DNA of 5,098 nucleotides from Micrococcales bacterium. GTDB lineage: Bacteria > Actinomycetota > Actinomycetes > Actinomycetales > Dermatophilaceae. This document shows, one piece after another, positions 3,686 through 5,098 of the stretch. The notes beneath the pieces were generated by a model, which did not search any database, was not told the origin of the DNA, and saw only the letters and a program-made list of their open reading frames with translations. Made by a program: the position numbers and the translations under genes. The stretch covers positions 1 through 5,098 of the forward strand of contig JAKDLQ010000178.1 in the NCBI GenBank assembly GCA_030452775.1, in the 5' to 3' direction. How positions within the stretch are numbered: position 1 is the stretch's first letter; every line of letters begins with the position of its first letter.

Positions 3686-5098
3686 GCTGGGTGCGCAGCC
3701 GCAGGGCGTTGCCGATGACGCTGACCGAGGACAGCGACATGGCGGCAGCGGCGATGATCGGGGAGAGCAGCAGCCCGAAGAAGGGATAGAGGACGCCCGC
3801 GGCGATGGGGATGCCGATCGTGTTGTAGCCGAAGGCGAAGAGCAGGTTCTGCCGGATGTTGCGCATCGTCTTGTGTGACAGCCGGCGCGCGTGGACGATA
3901 CCGGTGAGGTCGCCGCCCAGCAACGTGATGCCGGCGCTCTCCATCGCCACGTCGGTGCCCGAGCCCATCGCGAGGCCGACGTCGGCGGCCGCGAGGGCCG
4001 GGGCGTCGTTGACCCCGTCGCCGGCCATCGCCACGACCTTCCCCTCGCCGCGCAGCTGCGCCACGACGTCGCTCTTGTGATCGGGCAGGACCTCGGCCTC
4101 GACGCGGTCGATCCCGAGGTCGCGCGCGACGGCATACGCGGTGGTGCGGTTGTCACCGGTGAGCATGACGATCTCGATGCCCTCGTCCCGCAGTGAGGCC
4201 AGCGCCTCGGGCGTGGTGTCCTTGACAGGGTCGGCGATCGCGAAGATGCCGGCCGCGTCACCGTCGATACCGATGTAGATCGCGGTGGCGCCATCGGACC
4301 GGAGCTGGTCTGCTTGCCCCTCGAGCGTGTCGGTGCCGATGTCGTGTGCAGCGAGGAAGTCGGCGTTGCCGAGCACGACCTGATGGCCCTCGACGACGCC
4401 GAGCGCGCCACGTCCGATCGGCGAGTCGAAGTCGCTGACCTCCGGGATGGCGATGTCCTTGTCCTGGGCCGCGGCGACAATGGCCTCGGCGAGCGGGTGC
4501 TCGGATGCGCGCTCCACCCCGGCGGCGAGCCGCAGGATCTCGTCAGGGTCGATCCCTTCGGCCGGGACCGTCCGCGTCACCGATGGCCGCCCTTCCGTGA
4601 GGGTGCCGGTCTTGTCGACCAGGAGGGTGTCGACCTTCTCCATCCGCTCCAGGCCTCGGCGTTCTTGATGAGGACGCCGAGCCCGGCCCCGCGTCCCACG
4701 CCGACCATGATCGACATCGGCGTGGCGAGGCCGAGGGCGCAGGGGCAGGCGATGATGAGGACGGCGACCGCCACGATCAGGGCATGGGCGAGCTTCGGAT
4801 CGGGTCCGACGATGGCCCACACGATGAACGCGAGGACGGCCGTGGCGATGACGGCCGGGACGAAGACCGCTGCGACCCGGTCGGCCAGACCCTGGATCGG
4901 CGCGCGGGAGCGTTGCGCCTCGGCGACCATCGTCACGATCCGCGACAGCATCGTGTCGCGGCCGACCTTCTCGGCGCGCATGACCAGACCCCCGGTCTGG
5001 TTGATCGAGCCGCCGATGACGAGGGCGCCGGCCTCCTTGGTGACCGGCATCGACTCCCCGGTGACGAGTGACTCGTCCACTGATGACCGGCCGTCCTC
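3678..5098 (-). pseudogene. copA: CopA-type Cu(+)-transporting P1B ATPase, partial, with one-base frameshift
   Basis: This is the C-terminal part (about 473 residues after repairing the frame) of an inner-membrane ATPase that exports Cu(+). The start lies beyond the window's right edge, so the metal-binding and first membrane segments are not seen. Numbered from the window edge, motifs run in order: GRSSVDESLVTGES (actuator loop, TGES at 13-16), a membrane helix near 75-97, the CPC metal site at 118-120, DKTGT with phosphorylated Asp162, the HP dipeptide at 201-202, MLTGDN (313-317), GDGVNDAP (360-367), YN (425-426) and MSLSS (454-458). CPC plus YN plus MxxSS is the Cu(+) signature. The frame is broken at 4652-4653: GVLIKNAEA ends one frame and LERMEKVDTLLVDKTGT continues in the next. 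The junction needs one extra G on the plus strand (GGG instead of GG), so this is a single-base deletion or a base-calling error. Everything else is intact. As written, no full pump would be made. Confidence 0.9.

Noticed and set aside
3020..4480. A 486-codon minus-strand open frame
   Set aside because: It is an out-of-frame shadow of the copper ATPase and the antisense of the AraC gene; the translation is Ser/Arg/Pro-rich without domains.
4577..5080. Treating the right-hand ATPase segment as a complete gene starting at 5080
   Set aside because: That codon is a GTG inside the conserved GRSSVDES motif and the frame stays open to 5098, so the gene continues beyond the window.

Overview
The window is very GC-rich throughout. 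Its coding frames have G/C-dominated third positions, and its regulator families are typical of high-GC Actinobacteria, so an actinobacterial chromosome is the best guess; I cannot name a genus. Short spacers, a stub of a larger gene, a toxin-antitoxin module and a frameshifted transporter suggest a moderately rearranged, accessory-type region rather than a conserved core operon.

Left part (1-1599, + strand): an intact MerR-family regulator (49-879) is followed by a roughly 200-base spacer with one doubtful small cysteine-rich ORF (866-1030). Next comes a complete YefM-YoeB type II toxin-antitoxin pair. The antitoxin (1100-1345) and toxin (1342-1599) overlap by ATGA. A perfect TGGTAC-N8-GTACCA inverted repeat lies just upstream and matches the geometry of known YefM-YoeB operators.

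Middle (1600-2069): no intact gene. It holds a possible terminator hairpin, a 7-base tandem repeat tract, a strong 8-bp-stem hairpin, and a 38-codon remnant of the C-terminus of an acyl-CoA synthetase, including the PRNPxGK catalytic-lysine motif. The rest of that gene is absent.

Right-centre (2070-3481): a VOC (glyoxalase/PhnB-like) protein on the minus strand is transcribed divergently from an AraC-family regulator on the plus strand. The 74-base spacer holds a TAnnnT box exactly 7 bases before each start codon, suggesting that both mRNAs are leaderless, with a 13-base palindrome between them. This is probably a regulator and its target gene.

Right end (3678-5098, minus strand): the C-terminal two-thirds of a CopA-type P1B Cu(+)-transporting ATPase. 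All catalytic and metal-site motifs are visible, but a one-base deletion in a G run at 4652-4653 splits the frame between the CPC membrane helix and the DKTGT phosphorylation site. The gene runs off the window. A 196-base convergent spacer with short repeats separates it from the AraC gene.

I see no clearly new multigene system. The points most worth checking are the copA frameshift, the acyl-CoA synthetase stub beside the toxin-antitoxin module, and the paired leaderless promoters.
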